Source of the DNA: Solitalea agri
GTDB lineage: Bacteria; Bacteroidota; Bacteroidia; Sphingobacteriales; Sphingobacteriaceae
Direction: 5' to 3'
Assembly (NCBI RefSeq): GCF_023914155.1
Contig: NZ_JAMWYS010000050.1
Span: forward strand, 1 to 60,329
Length of the DNA stretch: 60,329 bases
Below are positions 59,932-60,329 of the stretch, one piece after another (position 1 is the stretch's first letter; every line of letters starts with the position of its first letter). The notes beneath the pieces are model-generated. The model saw only the letters and a list, made by a program, of their open reading frames with translations, was not told the DNA's origin and made no database searches. The position numbers were made by a program, and so were the translations under genes.

Positions 59932-60329
59932 TTTTAATTTGGTTTTTAATTAATGATTTTTCCAATCAAAATCTTCATAAAAAGACATCTATGAACAATA
60001 CAAAGCCAAATTAATATTTAGAAAGCGACTAACTGGTATAAAAATTCACGTAATCGATTGCGTAAAATTATTTTCAAGGAAAAGTAAGGTATATGGTCGC
60101 TTAATAAACCAACATTGGTAAAAAATAGACATTGGGAATAATAAGAATCTAATAAAAAAGGTCATTTTTTGAAAATCCTGATCCAGTACCTTTTACTTCT
60201 ATTAGTCCCGCTTTCCATTGCAAGTCCTCATGCCAGCGCTCCGTAACCTGCGCTTCATTGCGGGCTTTCCATTGCAATCGGGTTTAGGGTCGTTAGGGCA
60301 GTAGGTTATTTAGCTGATGGAAAATGGTT
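59932..60329. other. Right-edge intergenic region
   Basis: 398 bases upstream of GH31. The left 250 bases are AT-rich with nothing recognised; the right part holds the repeat-like element at 60200-60300. No coding frame of note. Confidence 0.5.
60200..60300 (-). repeat. Dispersed-repeat-like GC-richer element
   Basis: A GC-rich stretch unlike its surroundings. GCTTTCCATTGCAA occurs twice (60210-60223 and 60264-60277) as a direct repeat. On the minus strand it reads as CCCGATTGCAATGGAAAGCC, then GGAGCGCTGGCATGAGGAC, wording I associate with abundant intergenic repeats of Bacteroidota (recollection, not a search). Confidence 0.5.

Noticed and set aside
60155-60172. AAAAAAGGTCATTTTTT as a further ric/nos operator
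   Set aside because: Lacks the TCTTTT half and sits before no related gene; likely chance in AT-rich DNA.

Overview
The window is AT-rich DNA from a member of the Bacteroidota, most likely a Sphingobacteriales relative of Solitalea or Pedobacter (inferred from gene content, not from a search). Evidence for the phylum: a SusC/SusD pair, many promoters of the form TAnnTTTG a few bases before the start codon, almost no Shine-Dalgarno sequences, Sec-type (clade II) nitrous oxide reductase, and several S-x-x-C type lipoproteins. No rRNA, tRNA, CRISPR array or transposase was seen.

Region 1 (1-14.8 kb) is a nitrogen-oxide region. After marC and yebC come a TPR protein and a polytopic membrane protein. 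Next is a Ric/ScdA-type iron-sulfur repair protein with a DUF2249 partner, a second polytopic heme-copper-oxidase-like membrane protein, an MIP18-type Fe-S assembly factor and an Rrf2/NsrR-like regulator with three Fe-S cysteines. These lead into a cytochrome c lipoprotein, nosZ, a NosB-like membrane protein, nosL, nosDFY, and a second, nearly identical cytochrome c. A 28-bp sequence is shared exactly, in opposite orientation, by the ric and nosD promoter regions, and its core also precedes nosZ. The block therefore looks like one co-regulated unit for N2O reduction and NO-damage repair.

Region 2 (14.8-37.7 kb) is mostly housekeeping: an rRNA cytosine methyltransferase, a solute-binding-fold lipoprotein, guaA, dCMP deaminase, a LysE exporter, an amidophosphoribosyltransferase-like protein and a bile-acid-symporter-family carrier. 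It also has the agmatine-to-putrescine pair aguA/aguB, two VOC proteins, a quinone oxidoreductase, a secreted nitrilase-fold protein, an outer-membrane barrel, an FAD oxidase, an MFS carrier, a variant cyclase, a DUF922 zinc-peptidase-like protein and a PNPOx-like protein. Between 19.7 and 28.3 kb, five intergenic spacers carry dense arrays of short repeated words with inverted arms. One flanks a four-helix-bundle (23S-IVS-type) gene lodged between aguA and aguB.

Region 3 (37.7-47.9 kb, minus strand) is a polysaccharide utilisation locus: SusC, SusD, a GntR-type regulator with a sugar-binding sensor, a GH27 alpha-galactosidase and a six-hairpin glycosidase-like protein. One operator-like sequence follows the -7 element of susC, of the GntR gene and of the GH27 gene. 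A decayed DUF922 copy lies at the outer end, while an intact DUF922 gene lies near the other end.

Region 4 (47.9-60.3 kb, minus strand) holds nuoHIJKLMN without nuoA-G. Upstream of it is a 1283-residue secreted GH31 enzyme with fibronectin-like, discoidin-like, dockerin-like and cohesin-like modules. The last 130 bases carry a GC-richer, repeat-like element.
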